Origin: Aquatica leii
Lineage: Eukaryota > Arthropoda > Insecta > Coleoptera > Lampyridae
DNA length: 64,000 nt
Direction of reading: 5' to 3'
Assembly: GCA_035610365.1 (NCBI GenBank)
Contig: CM069432.1
Span: forward strand, 276,929,482-276,993,481
The position numbers were made by a program, and so were the translations under genes. The notes beneath the pieces are model-generated. The model did no database searches. It saw nothing but the letters and a program-made list of their open reading frames with translations, and was not told the origin of the DNA. Shown piece by piece: positions 45,425 through 56,615 of the stretch. Each line of letters begins with the position of its first letter. The first letter of the stretch is position 1.

Positions 45425-47493
45425 TTATTCCATATTGTAATGGGAAATATCTATGTCAAAATGAAAACGATTTTGAGTTCTTGCCGTGCCACCCGATTGA
45501 AGCGGATTGGGTAGATGATAGACGATATTTTTTTCTTCTACGATTGACTCATCTGGAACGGAGGGAAATACAAAACTGTCTTGACCTCTTCTTAGAAAGC
45601 TGATTTGAAACTCATTATTGAGCAATGTAGCCAAAACCTTTCCAACAAAATATTTGACACCTTTCTTGCTTTCAAACTTCACCAGGGCGAAACTGTTTAC
45701 TTGAATATCTGACAAGTCGAGGTAGTTACGATGCAAGTCAATTTGTTCTTCTTCCTCACGATCATCGTCGATATCATCCTCCGAATCTACCAAGCTGAGA
45801 CTTCCTTTACTTTCATCACTGCTGCTCTCAATTTTGTTCTTCTTCTGCACTGCCGGCAATTTATAACAATCTTTCATCAACTTTCTTTTAGCGTTGGCCG
45901 CTTTAGCCTCATTTCTCTGATTAAATTCTTCCTCTATTGACTTCAGCACAGGAGTGTCTGTTAAAATAGCACTTTTCTTTTTTTTGGCATTATTGTCGAC
46001 TTTGAAGTCCCGGAAGATTTTAGATAGGGTCGAAGCATGGCAGGTGTAACAACGGTGTGTGGTTTCACCTGTGTTGGCTCAGGTTCAGAGGTGACTTTTC
46101 TTAAAGATTTCTGAATGGTGTTTGGCAGAGGCGTGACTTTTCGGAAATTTGTTTGGTCGACGTCTGCTACCGCAGTACGTTCTCGGGGGTTTTCATGGCT
46201 AGGACCTGCTACAACTCCAAGATGGGAATTCATGTTCAGATCAGTGACACTCACAGCCATGAATTCATCCTCTGAAAATATGCCACGGTTGAATGGGTAA
46301 ATTCCGGTAACCCTGAATCGGGAAATGATGTTCTTTAGAGTAGCTGCTTGTGGATAACATTTTCCCAACATCTCTGCAATATCATATATGGTGATTCGAC
46401 CTCCGGGTTTATCCACTAATTCTGCTCGGCAGGCATTATTGTAATAAGTTTTTAGAGGACCATAGAATGATCGGTCTAAAAGATGCAGACGGTGACTGGT
46501 ATGTGGGGGCAATGTTAATAAAACAACGTTATTTTCCTTTGCTAACTTTACAGCGCTATATAAGACATGACTCTCGTGATTGTCCATAATGAGAAGCACT
46601 GGTGTTTGCTCAGTCGCTTTAGAAAATCTTATAAAATGCTTCAGCCAGTCGACAAATATTACATTTGTTATTCATCCCGATGAATTAGCACAACCCACAG
46701 TAACAGGTGGAGCTCCCTTGATCATGTGTGGCTGAAATTTAACGCGGGGGATAATCATCATCGGTAGAATCGAATTTCCAAGAGCATTAATAGCCCAACA
46801 AGCAGTTACTAATGAACCTTGTTCTGAGGATGTGATTTGGACAACTTGTTTAGTACCTTTTGGAGCTACAATTTTGACAGGTTTTTGGACAGTTGTGAGC
46901 CCAGTTTTGTCAACCTTGTCAATTTGTTCAGGGCCCAAATTATATTTGTCATAAATTTTCTCAAGGTTGTCAAAAAAAGCGCTCACCACAACTTTGTTAA
47001 AGCCTATGGCCCTGGCCAAAGAGGTTGCTTCCAGCATCCTCAGAGATATACCTTGATTCCTTTTCAAAAATGAAGTGAACCAATCTGGACCAGCGCTCTG
47101 GTGCTCGGACCAGCTATTGGGAATTTTTTTATGATTGGCTTTAGCAAATTCGTAAGCAATTTTTTAAGCCTCGATCGGCGGTAATCCATGATGCAAATGA
47201 GCGCTGGATTGTAAATAATCGGCGAGCATTTGTTCTTCTTTGTGCGTGAAAATCTGTCGCGTATTATATTTGGGAGACATTTTTGGTACGTCTTCCAAAA
47301 TAGCGTTCTCCCAATTGATTTGTTTGTTTTTACACATACCGTTGTATCTTCTAAGAGTTGTCCGGCTTATATTGAAGCGACTAGCTGCTTTCCTGATGGA
47401 CAAACCGCCGCTTAAAGTGCTTTTCACAGTCTCAAACATGATGTGTTCATCAGTTTGCCCTATTGTTGTTTTTGGATCTCGGTTTCGAACCAT
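45425..47493 (-). pseudogene. pogo/Tigger transposase, nearly intact
   Basis: Starts MVRNRDPKTT at 47493 with an HTH of the pipsqueak type (SIRKAASRFNISRTTLRRY). A second DNA-binding region follows (FTHKEEQMLADYLQSS, then FTSFLKRNQGISLR). The DDE domain shows VDKTGLTTVQ (usual DETG, so Glu is replaced but Asp kept), IMDNHESHV and LHLLDRSFYGPLK, the three expected Asp positions. A C-terminal acidic/lysine-rich region ends DISHYNME. Only three lesions are seen: a stop near 47165, a TGA at 46673 where TGG is expected, and a one-base shift in an A-run near 45990. About 690 codons. It would cut and paste the element at TA. Confidence 0.9.
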
Positions 47494-47499
47494 CTATAA

Positions 47500-49822
47500 T
47501 AATTACAACAAATTAGAAAAGCACCTACACTACTTACACATTATTTTTCCTAATATGGGACACACTGGCCATATGGCCACTGTACCCCGAACAAAGCGGA
47601 CCACTGTGCCCCAAATCACATGTTTTCATTTTAGCTCCAACAAAAAAAAACAACGTGCATGTAATAACATGAAACACTGATGCCGTTATTTGTCAGTATT
47701 GGTTTAATGACCGAGATACGAGCAATCAACTAATTCTACATTATTTTGCTACTAAATACAAACTTACTACTTACAATGATATTCGCTTTGCACCCACTAA
47801 AATCAACAATTGTCTGTTCGTTGGAAATGGCCGACTGTAGTTTCGTATAAACACAACCGGTAATGTAGAGTACTGTCAGCTTTTTCATGTGAAATTGCGC
47901 TGCTAAATGATGCTTTGTTATTTAAATTTTGTAGACTGGACCACTGTGTCTTGTTACATGCAAAAGTTGGAACTATGTCACTGCCTGAAATGAGGTAACA
48001 TAAACGATGTTGTGCCGCTGCTCAGTGGAGACGGGGTGGGTTATATTTAAAAGTTTCGTGATTAAATTGGATCAACTTGACGAAAACACAAAATCGAAAA
48101 GTAATAATGTCGAAATCAAAGGGCGCCAGGAAGGAGTAAAGCTTAATGGACTTCTGGCCCTTGCCAACCACAAGCCCGCTCCTGAAGGATACACTCTTAA
48201 CGGACTTACCTTGTTAGAGTGTATCACACTAAAATTTGTAATAAATTAATAAAGTTACACACGCGGAGGCCGACGGAATTAAAAGCTCTTTACATTTAAC
48301 AATTTAACATTTATTTGAACACAAAAAAAATAATGAAACAAAAATAAAGTATAGTAATCAACAAAATTTAACCAAAACAAAACAACAAAAGGTACGTAAA
48401 TGAACGTTTGATAAAAACAAAATTTAAAATTATTTGAATAAATGCACAAAACAAAATAATAAAATACAAAATACAGAATTTAATAAAACCAAGCACAAAT
48501 TAGTAAATCTTAATTTACCACGGCCGTGTGCGCGTCGAAATTACTCATTTACAAAAGAAATAAACTTATTTAATATAAAACTAATATATATTATATCTTG
48601 AATCGAAAATTCGGTCCCGTTTAATAAATTTTTAACTCGGGATTATGTCACAGTTCCGATAAATACGGACAATAATTAGTTACATTAACGTTAAATCCAT
48701 TCGAGACACTTGTAATTTTTGTTTGAAATTCAAAGCTTTTAACACTCAATCACGTAAATAATAACTTCACGATTAAATAAATGGTGCAAAATAAATACCT
48801 TGAATAGTCGTTACTTTAGGAAAGAACCTGTGGTTGGTTCTAGGTGGCCAGTTGTCTACAGGAAGAACACCGTTGAAAGGTACCCCAAACAATTGCAATG
48901 ACGGCGGAAGAATTTTCTTTTTAACACTTAAATAAAATCCGCACAAATGCGAAGACTGGATTTAGCACAACCCATCGATTGCATATCCAACTTGAAACGT
49001 GAGTTTTATTTTTGGAAACCATGAAGACTATTTAAACCGTAAATTACGAAATTTGGAAAATCCAACTTTTCCACCACTACACTTAATTTTCACGGTTCCA
49101 TTTAACTTCCGCGGTATTACATCACGACAGGGTAAAAGTACCCCGACCACTCAACTACATCACGGTACCCGATATTTCTTAATTGCCACCGAAGAAAACA
49201 ATCTCCTTCAAAATCAAAATTTTACTCCTTATAACACCTCGTGATCCCACTTAATTCAACAAACTTGCGCCGTAAAATCTTTGTAAAAGATGGAACACTA
49301 AACAAGGTAAATTAACAAAGATAAAAAATATAATTGCCACGTGGGTCATGTCACGTAGGTACTCGAAAGAAAGAAAATCTTCTCACAGAAAACGCTTACT
49401 CCGTTGAATTATCAGGTGGTCCAAATCACGCTCGTAAAAGAACTCAACATAAACAAAAGTATAGATACCAAGAAAAATTGATCAAATTACATTCCAAAAA
49501 GGAAATCGTAAATTAGATAGAGTTGTTATTTTACTGAGATAACCAAAAGTAAGACACTAAATCAAAATCAAAACCACGGAACTTTATGCGTTTTAAAAAA
49601 TTACCATTAATAATTGTAAAATAACTATTAAATACAAATAAACTTAAATCAAACGTAATAAAATAACGAGTAAAACGTTTTCGATGCTTACATAATCGTT
49701 AAAAAAAAGAAAAACAGAAAATTCAGCCAGATGAATCTGAATACGGGGTCTTACATAAAAGATTCACGACTAAGTTTCAACGCCGGTTACAGTCTCTATG
49801 GCCACTGTGCCCCGGTCTCCCC
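47500..49822. other. Non-coding right half of the pogo element
   Basis: No domain found. Internal copies of the terminal motif GGNCACTGTGCCCC occur at about 47568 and 47600, with a weaker one at 47937. 48250-49700 is AT-rich. The short frames at 48007, 48999 and 49334 have no recognisable similarity. Confidence 0.6.
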
Positions 49823-50626
49823 TAAGTTTATTTAAGTATTTTGTCGCTGTCAGAAAAGTCTCTCACAGAATTTTGCTTATTCTAACTTAGGTAATTACAA
49901 TGATTGTTTCAATACCATTGAGGTAGTTTCACTAATTATTTTGTGTGTATAGTATGCTGTGTACAAACGATATTTGTTATCTAATTTTCTTCGCTATCGA
50001 CATCGTGTAAACTTATGTATTGTGTTCTGCCGATACTTTCGGCATTTATGGATTGAGAATTTGAGACTCGTTGTTAATAATCTACGTTATTAAATTAAAG
50101 TTGTTATAGCTATTTTATCTTTTCTTTATGTTGGTTACACGAACACCAGAGTAACAAGGATTACGAACCTGAAATTCGTTACAAGCTTGAACCTTCTGTC
50201 CTGATCGAGGTAGAAGCTTTACGTATAAAAGATTCGGCGCCCGTTAACTCTTATTTATTTGAACCTCCCTTATATGCGACTGTGAGAGTTGTCCGTGCAA
50301 GGTTCGTAAAACCTATAAGCTTGTAACAACATCGATCCGTGCGGGGTTTAGCGACAAAATTTCGTTAGTCTGTTGAAATTTCAAATATTTCAAATATTGG
50401 TACGTTATAATTATCTACCATGTCTAATCGGTGAAAATTTATTATTAATCGTCTTAACAAAGAGGAGCTATAAGATTAATCGACTTCTAAAGCTTTGGAT
50501 TCGAGTATTTTTGAAAAAGATCTTTGTTTTTTGTTGTGTAATGTTTTGCAATTGTAAGCAAATATATCTTTCGCTCCGATTAAATACTCTTTAGCGTTCG
50601 AGCATAATAAGACTGCAGTAGAAGAG

Positions 50627-51460
50627 ATGTGTAGAGGTACATTTTTTGCTAACTTTTCACATGTTTCTATTTCCAGTACTAAACAGAACACTGCTAAAGC
50701 TGATGAAGGATCACCTGACTTACTTTCGTTTGATTCTGACTCAGAATCAGATGTTTTTATCAGTGGCTCTACACCTACTACTACTAACCCAATTAAACTC
50801 GGTTCTGCTAGTAAACGGAATTTGATATTCCATAGGGATGGATAAATTTCTTTGTTGGAGTTTCTAACTCGGGTAGATGAGTTAAGTTTAGCTCGTGGCA
50901 TTTCTTCTGATCCCAAACTATTTGTGGGAAAAGCTTTTTTGCTTTATGAAACACGCAAGGATTCTATATCTACCTGGAAAGATGTAGTCTCACTTTTGAA
51001 CCTTTTACCGACAAACTATAATGACCGCATTCTGGACAAAATAAAAACTCGAACAATGGGTTCTGCGAAATCTATTGGCTTTTATATTGCGACAATGAAA
51101 AGTTTATTCCAACGATTGAGTGGTCCTTTACCTGAAACAGAGCAACTTTGCATTATTTGGGCGCAATCTTGTTCCGTATTTCTAGACAGCTTTGGCTCTT
51201 TAGGACTAGTTCTACCCAAGAATTAGTCCAATAGAAAAAAAATAGAAAGATCTAATACCTAACTCAATCTTTTAAACCACCGCTACGTCTAATCTTCTAC
51301 AACCAAATTTGGCTTATGTGGATTCTGCTACTTCTTTTTTTGAACTAGTTTGTTTGCTGAATCAGCGTGCTCTTCTGTAGCTACTAATACTGCTGAAGGA
51401 AAACTTGCTTGTTGGAATTGTGGCGAGGAAGATCATATTTCTCCTCAACGCCGTAAGTCT
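50627..51460 (+). pseudogene. gypsy gag with damaged zinc knuckle
   Basis: A single frame, broken by a stop at 50843, contains LLEFLTRVDELSLARG, LFVGKAFLLYE, TWKDVVSLLNLL and AKSIGFYIATMKSLFQRL, the layout of Retrotrans_gag capsid domains. Further on, ACWNCGEEDHISPQR at about 51412 is a zinc knuckle whose last Cys position is Arg. Frames between 51226 and 51400 are broken. Confidence 0.75.
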
Positions 51461-51559
51461 CAAATTTCGGGTTATCGACTCGAGTAACAGACTTCGATAT
51501 TTTTTAACTTCGACAAGTTTTTTTTATTCTCAAAGAAAAACATCGTCTGTTGTTAGATT

Positions 51560-52132
51560 TTGTTTGCTAATATGCGTGGCAATGAAGGTCCTTACTTAAA
51601 TTTGTCTCTTTTTGGTATGTTGTTTTCTGCTCTATTTGATTTATGCGCAACTTGCACGATTCTGGGTGCACCTGGGTGGAATGTCTTACGGTCTCTTAAT
51701 CTTTATCTTATACCTGAGGTGGTTTTTTGTTGTACTGTGGCTAAATGTTCTGTATTTGGATCTTTATTGTTACCTATTGTTTTGGAACTGGATGTTTTTG
51801 TGGTACCAGATATCACTCAATCTTTAATTTTGGGCATTGGCTTTCGGAAAATTATAAACGCTCTTCAGGATTTTCTATCGGGGCAATGATCTTTCTCTTT
51901 TCTGATTTCTTCAGTAGGTATCGATGAATTGTCTTTTAATTCCCACTTGACATTTAATGAACGAGTTCTTCTTACTTTGGTGGTCGATAAACATTTCTCT
52001 TCTCAAGCTATGGGTCTAGAGTGTACTAACTTAGTAGATTATCACATTTGTACCGATCAACCGATCAAGCAGCGGTGTTATCCTTTGTCTCCTACCATGC
52101 TACACGTGGTCCATAAAAAACTTCCTTTGTAA
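51560..52132 (+). pseudogene. gypsy protease and start of RT
   Basis: GNEGPYLNLSLFGMLFSALF followed by CATCTILGAPG corresponds to the aspartic protease entry; the catalytic D-S/T-G is replaced by D-L-C, so it is inactive. 51929-52132 has the conserved pre-RT stretch LVDYHICTDQPIKQRCYPLS. RT palm, RNase H and integrase are absent; 52133-52640 has no recognisable coding sequence. Confidence 0.7.
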
Positions 52133-52653
52133 ATACTTGTGAGGATTTTTTGGGTCTTTTTTCTTAGATCGGATTCCTTCTGGGGCGGGAGGAAAACTAT
52201 TGTAGTCAAGCGAGTACTGGTTGCGGTGAAGTATGCTTATCGGGACTAACGTTGAAAGGCCCGACGAGGCGCTGTCCCATCTTGACGCAAGGACTTGAGA
52301 TGTGTCCAAAAGTTTGACGCAACAGTCACATTTTGATGGCTTTAATGAGTGCGTTCAATTTTAATATATGCTTTCTAGATTTTGCCGAGTTTGGTTTTAC
52401 GTACAGTATTTTGCTTTATGCGTCTCTAGTTCAAATCAGTTCTGTTTGATCGTAGGAAATTTCAAAATCTTCTATTTCTTCTACTATCGGGTTGGTTTTT
52501 CTTTGGATTTTGGTTCTTGGGGTTAGGTTTAGCTCTTCACTTTTAGTTTGGTTTACGAAATTGGTTTCAAGTTCCGTTCTAAGTCATCGTTAGAACTATT
52601 TATATACTAAATTTATTTTGACCGCGTGTCTCACTCTGTGCTAGGAGGGAATT

Positions 52654-52770
52654 TGTAACGATTTAAACTACATTTTGATGCATTTCCAACTGATAGATAG
52701 AAAATTTTGCACTCGCAATCGTATAATTGTTAAAAATTTCAATTGTTAATAAGTTATTCTAACGTAAGAA
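52654..52770 (+). repeat. Truncated 3' LTR of the gypsy element
   Basis: TGTAACGATTTAAA, GTTAAAAATTTCAATTG and TAATAAGTTATT repeat the first ~110 bases of the 5' LTR (44652-44762) in the same order and orientation, then similarity stops. Confidence 0.7.
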
Positions 52771-53080
52771 TGCGCAGAATGGAAATAGCACAACAATGGA
52801 TGATTACAAAGTTACAATTTGTAATGTATCAGCATCAGGCCCGTTCGCAAGGGAGGGGTTTTGGGGGTTCACCCCCTATGACCCGTTGAAATATAAATGT
52901 ATCACTAGCAGCGTTGCCAGAGTTGGGGATTTTTCTCGAAATTAAGGATTTTTTAACATGGTGGGGAAATAGATGGCGAATATTGAATACCTAATTTATG
53001 TTTTATGAATGTTTGAGGTCTTCCTTCTTACAAAAAGTAATGTTGTAAAGGGTTTCTGGTGTATTTGAGGTATAGAATTT
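52771..53080. other. No gene recognised; small GC hairpin
   Basis: GGGGGTTCACCCCC at 52863-52876 is a perfect small hairpin in a G-rich stretch; possibly a DNA-transposon end, not supportable alone. Confidence 0.4.
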
Positions 53081-53430
53081 GACAATAGAAAAGTTGGTAA
53101 ACTGTTAAAACGTCAAGAAATTGATTACTGCATAAGGACACCGTACACACCACAACAAAATGGTGCAGCCGAAGGAAAAAACAAAAGCATAGTCAAAACA
53201 ACTAGTTCGATGCTTAATCTATAAAAATTTCTAAAGTACAATTCCTTTAGGCTGAGGAATGTAACACGACAGTATACTTACTAAACCGTACCGGAAAATC
53301 ATCTATTAATTACAGGGCTCTTTATAAATTGTGACAAGAAAAAGAAATAGGTAATATAACCATTTATAAATTTTTGGAACGCAGTGTTATGTGCATGTAC
53401 CTATGAATTTTTGCTTAGACAACCAAGTAG
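53080..53430 (+). pseudogene. Ty1/copia integrase fragment
   Basis: IRTPYTPQQNGAAEGKNKSI followed by VKTTSSMLN is the diagnostic copia integrase core end (TPQQNG-AER-NR). It continues as NRTGKSSINYRALYKL (usual LNRTGTS...P-E-W). Several stops. The rest of the element is not contiguous. Confidence 0.85.
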
Positions 53431-53469
53431 TTTTTGGATACGTTGTATTGTTAAAAATTCTTTAGTATA

Positions 53470-54565
53470 AAATTTATACTCGGTACGCCTATTTTTAGTT
53501 GTTGGAGTAAATTTATTCTTCCGGTAAAGTTTTGAAGAATCCAGACATCATCTAGCGTTGTGTACGCGTAACAAGAGTTTTATTGTTAAGTATTTCACAC
53601 ACCCTTATGTGAATATGAAATCGAATAATGTGGCGATCTGAGTGAAAGTGTTTATTTGGGGTGAGATTTTATTTCTTGTATTGTGGTTTAATTTCATTCT
53701 TCCATAATTGTCTGCAGCGGGTTTCTATACCTCCACTTAAGTTCTTTATCAGTGGAGTTGATAAGCCCATGTTACAATAGAAAAATTTCCATAATGTCAC
53801 GTCAGTGGAAACTGCCCATTTGCTTATTTTCAGTGATCGTATGAATAAAAAAAGAATTTACTTGTGATTACGCCATATGTACGTTATTTGTGTTAGAATT
53901 CAATTAAATTTTAAGTAATACTGGTACGGAGTTAACTAGCCTACTACTTAAGGAAACCTAATTGTAAGTATTACACTTTCTATTTTAAATTCTTAGTATT
54001 TTGCTGGTCATGTCGATTGTAGAATAACCGTATGTACATGTTAGGTTCTTATCACAATTAATTATAAAATCATTTTGTTGTGCCATAATATTTTCGTAAT
54101 CGGTGCCTTGTGATTCTCTAATAATTCTATTTCCTGACTTTTGTATTTTTATTTAGAAATTTCTTTCTCTGAATGTAAAAGTTAGGCCGCCTGGGTCATT
54201 TTGCTGTACGGAGTGTTGCCTAGTCGAGGGCATAGTTTATATTTTGTTTATGATACCGACCTACGTGTTAGTGTTTGGTAAAATTTATGTAAATATACTT
54301 ATGTACCTTCTTCGTCTTCTTCTAACTACTGTCTGTGAACAAATAAATATATTCTGTGTTACCACTTCTGTGTCGTCATTTGTTCTTTTTTAGCTGCGGG
54401 TAGAATTAAACGGTGTTTCCCATCCTAGTCTTTTATCGTTTTGGCGCATTTTTAAATTATTTTATAATGTAATACCACGAAGCCAGGACGCTATCGCCGG
54501 AACAACTGAGTTAGTCGTCGCTCTCTTTAAGTTACGAGAAAAACCACGTAACAACCTCGTAGGCT
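53470..54565 (+). mobile_element. LTR plus leader, family L, copy in plus orientation
   Basis: Reads in the opposite direction to the other L copies: TCTTCCGGTAAAGTTTTGAA, CTAGCGTTGTGTACGCGT, AAGTTAGGCCGCC, GATACCGACCTACGTG, AATAAATATATTC and CATCCTAGTCTTTTATCGTT, ending at the primer-site start TTTTGGCGC (54449) and a leader to ACTGAGTTAGTCGTCG. Confidence 0.7.
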
Positions 54566-54921
54566 ATGCAAATGACAAAAATAGATATAGAGTTAAGATT
54601 CTTTTTAAAAGAAAAGTAATTCTTAGCTACGATGTGAAATTCAAACCAGAAGTAATTTGTTGTTTCAAACAAGGCAGTGTAGAGTCGGAGGAAGCACAAA
54701 CTACATGTAGTAAGAAGCACATTGCTAATGTTACTTTAACAGAAAAAATTATAAATGAAAATACACAGCAAGCAAATTTTAGCGCAAACAGTAAACTTAC
54801 AAAACAATTGAAAAGATTGCATCTGCGTGTAAAAAAAGAGAAGAAATTCCAGTATAAAATAACTACAAAGATGAGCACCGCAGAAATAAGCGTGAAATTA
54901 GAAAACCGTGTTGGATGGTAG
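54540..54921 (+). pseudogene. copia polyprotein fragment after integrase
   Basis: LVGYANDKNRYRVKI followed by RKVILSYDVKFKPEV matches the short region of copia polyproteins between integrase and RT (VGY....YR......SRDV.F.E). The frame stays open to 54921 with a lysine-rich tail of no recognised domain. It directly follows the L leader, so the L family may be copia-type. Confidence 0.6.
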
Positions 54922-55594
54922 GTGATGAATTGGCATTGCTACCTAAAATTCAATAGGATAACTGTTCAGATCGAAGTTCGTTTTCTGAAGCGGTTCAGTC
55001 AGATGACAAGAAAAAATTGATGTCTGCTATGCAAAATAAATTACAATCGTGTTACATAAATTTGAAAATAATCTAATGCAGGCGGCCGCTCAACACTTTG
55101 GAGAGAATCGTAGGTGATGCTCGATGTAATAATTACAGAATAATTAAACGAGCGCCAAAACGAGGAAAATACCCACTACAGATCCCGTTTTTATATGTCA
55201 ATCACTGAAAGTAAATCCAATCGAACAACACAAATATAACAAGAAATAGATCTTTATTCCAAAGGCAAAAATAAAATAAAATATCAGTAACAATAGTAAT
55301 TACGAAGTATTGGATAACAAATTATTAATAAGAAACGATAAATAAAAGCAAAAAAAGGCAAAGGCGATGACGGTTTGAATGGGTATAATTTTTATTTAAC
55401 TGCAAAACACGAGCTTGGAGTATGTTAATTTTGATGATTCAAAACAACACCCAAACATAAGCTTTAACGAAAACCCATGACGTGAAGAACTAATTGATGT
55501 AGACGAAAAATTTCGAACTCGTCATTCTTTCAACCCTGAACACACACAACTTCACGATCCTTTAGGGGTAAAAGCGTTACACGTCAACTCTTAC
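54922..55594. other. Interval between inverted LTRs, no intact gene
   Basis: Contains another short L-like start (GCGCCAAAACGAGGAAAAT near 55123). Otherwise unrecognised. Confidence 0.4.
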
Positions 55595-56615
55595 TACATC
55601 ATACAGACTTGTTACGTGGTTTCTTTCGTAACTAAAAGGACGACGACTAACTCAGTTGTTCCGGTGATAGAGTCGTAAGTTTTATGCTGTTAGATTATAA
55701 AATATATTTAAAAAGGCGCCAAAACGATGAAAGACTAAGGCGGGAGACACCGTTTAAACCTACTCGCAGTTGAAAAAAAACAAATAACAAGACAGAAATG
55801 GTAACACAGAGTACATTTATTTTACCACGGACAGCATTTTACGTAAGAAGAAAAAAGTACATAAGTATATTTATATAAATTTTATCAAACGCCAGCACGT
55901 AGGTCGGTATCACAGACGAAATATAGACTACGCCTTTAATTGAGCAACACGTCGTACAGCAACGTGACATAGTCGGCCTAATTTTTACATTCAGAAAAGG
56001 AATGACTTTACATTTGTAAAAAATACAAAAATACGAAAATCGAAGATTTAGAGAATCAAAGCGCATCGTATAATAATATGTGACGCAACAAAACGATTTT
56101 ATAATTAATTATAATTATAATTAATTGCAATTGCAATCGACTGACCGCCAAAATACTAAGAATTAAAATAGAAAGTGTAATATTTATAATGAGGTTTTCT
56201 CAAGTATGCGACTAGCTAGTGCACTTTACCAATATTACCTAAAAGTTAATTAAAAATCTAACAAAAAAACGTACATACGGTGTTATCACAAATAAATTTT
56301 TGTTAAAAGTTTCTTCCAATACGTATAATTGAATCCAACCCCTCGAAGGTGTAAGTAGTGTTAGCTACAGCAACGTGACGTCATTATGAAAATTTTCAAA
56401 TTTTAACATCTGTTTATTATCTCCACAGACAAAGAAAACGTGTGGGGGTATGACAATGAAAGCCTTCTTGGGCGTACAAAACGCTAGACGATGTTTGCGT
56501 TCTTCAAACTTTACCGGGAGAGAGCAAAATCAATTTTTTAAAATTTGACATTCTATCTCTACTCAACATCTATAAGTGGTTGTATTGAGAATGAATTGTA
56601 TACAGGGGACAAACA
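55595..56615 (-). mobile_element. LTR plus leader, family L, minus copy
   Basis: On plus: leader complement (ACGTGGTTTCTTTCGTAACT, CGACGACTAACTCAGTTG), GGCGCC at 55715, LTR from TGAAAGACTAAGG (55728) to GGGGACAAACA (56615), 888 bp. Shares the leader with the plus copy as far as CCACGTAACAA, showing the two are related elements in opposite orientation about 1 kb apart. Confidence 0.75.

Larger units (their letters stand above)
45077..49822 (-). mobile_element. pogo/Tigger-type DNA transposon inserted in a gypsy LTR
   Basis: Terminal inverted repeats GGGGAG(G/A)CCGGGGCACAGTGG start at 45077 and end at 49822, flanked by TA on both sides (45075-45076, 49823-49824). Removing the element and one TA restores ATTGTGGG-TA-AGTTTATTT, which matches the uninterrupted LTR at 15970-16005 (GGCTAAGTTTATTT on minus). 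One transposase gene lies in the left half. The right half (47500-49822) has no recognisable coding sequence. Length 4746 bp is well above the usual 2-3 kb for the group. Confidence 0.93.
44652..52770 (+). mobile_element. Ty3/gypsy retrotransposon (family R LTR), split by a pogo insertion
   Basis: The 5' LTR starts TGTAACGATTTAAAA at 44652, is interrupted at 45075 and resumes at 49823, ending CTTGTAACA at 50328 (about 930 bp without the insertion). Internal gag and pol pieces follow. A purine tract (TAGGAGGGA, 52642-52650) lies just before a second TGTAACGATTTAAA at 52654, the start of a truncated 3' LTR. The LTR body is the family R repeat seen three more times in the window, which links those LTRs to this gypsy element. 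No intact frame remains. The primer site after 50328 is not recognisable. Confidence 0.75.

Noticed and set aside
50476..50916. 146-codon minus frame
   Set aside because: Antisense of the gypsy gag, which has a recognisable capsid pattern on plus.
54634..54921. Possible THAP-type or other host zinc protein
   Set aside because: The upstream in-frame sequence matches copia polyprotein (LVGY....YRV, DVKF), so it is better read as a retroelement fragment.
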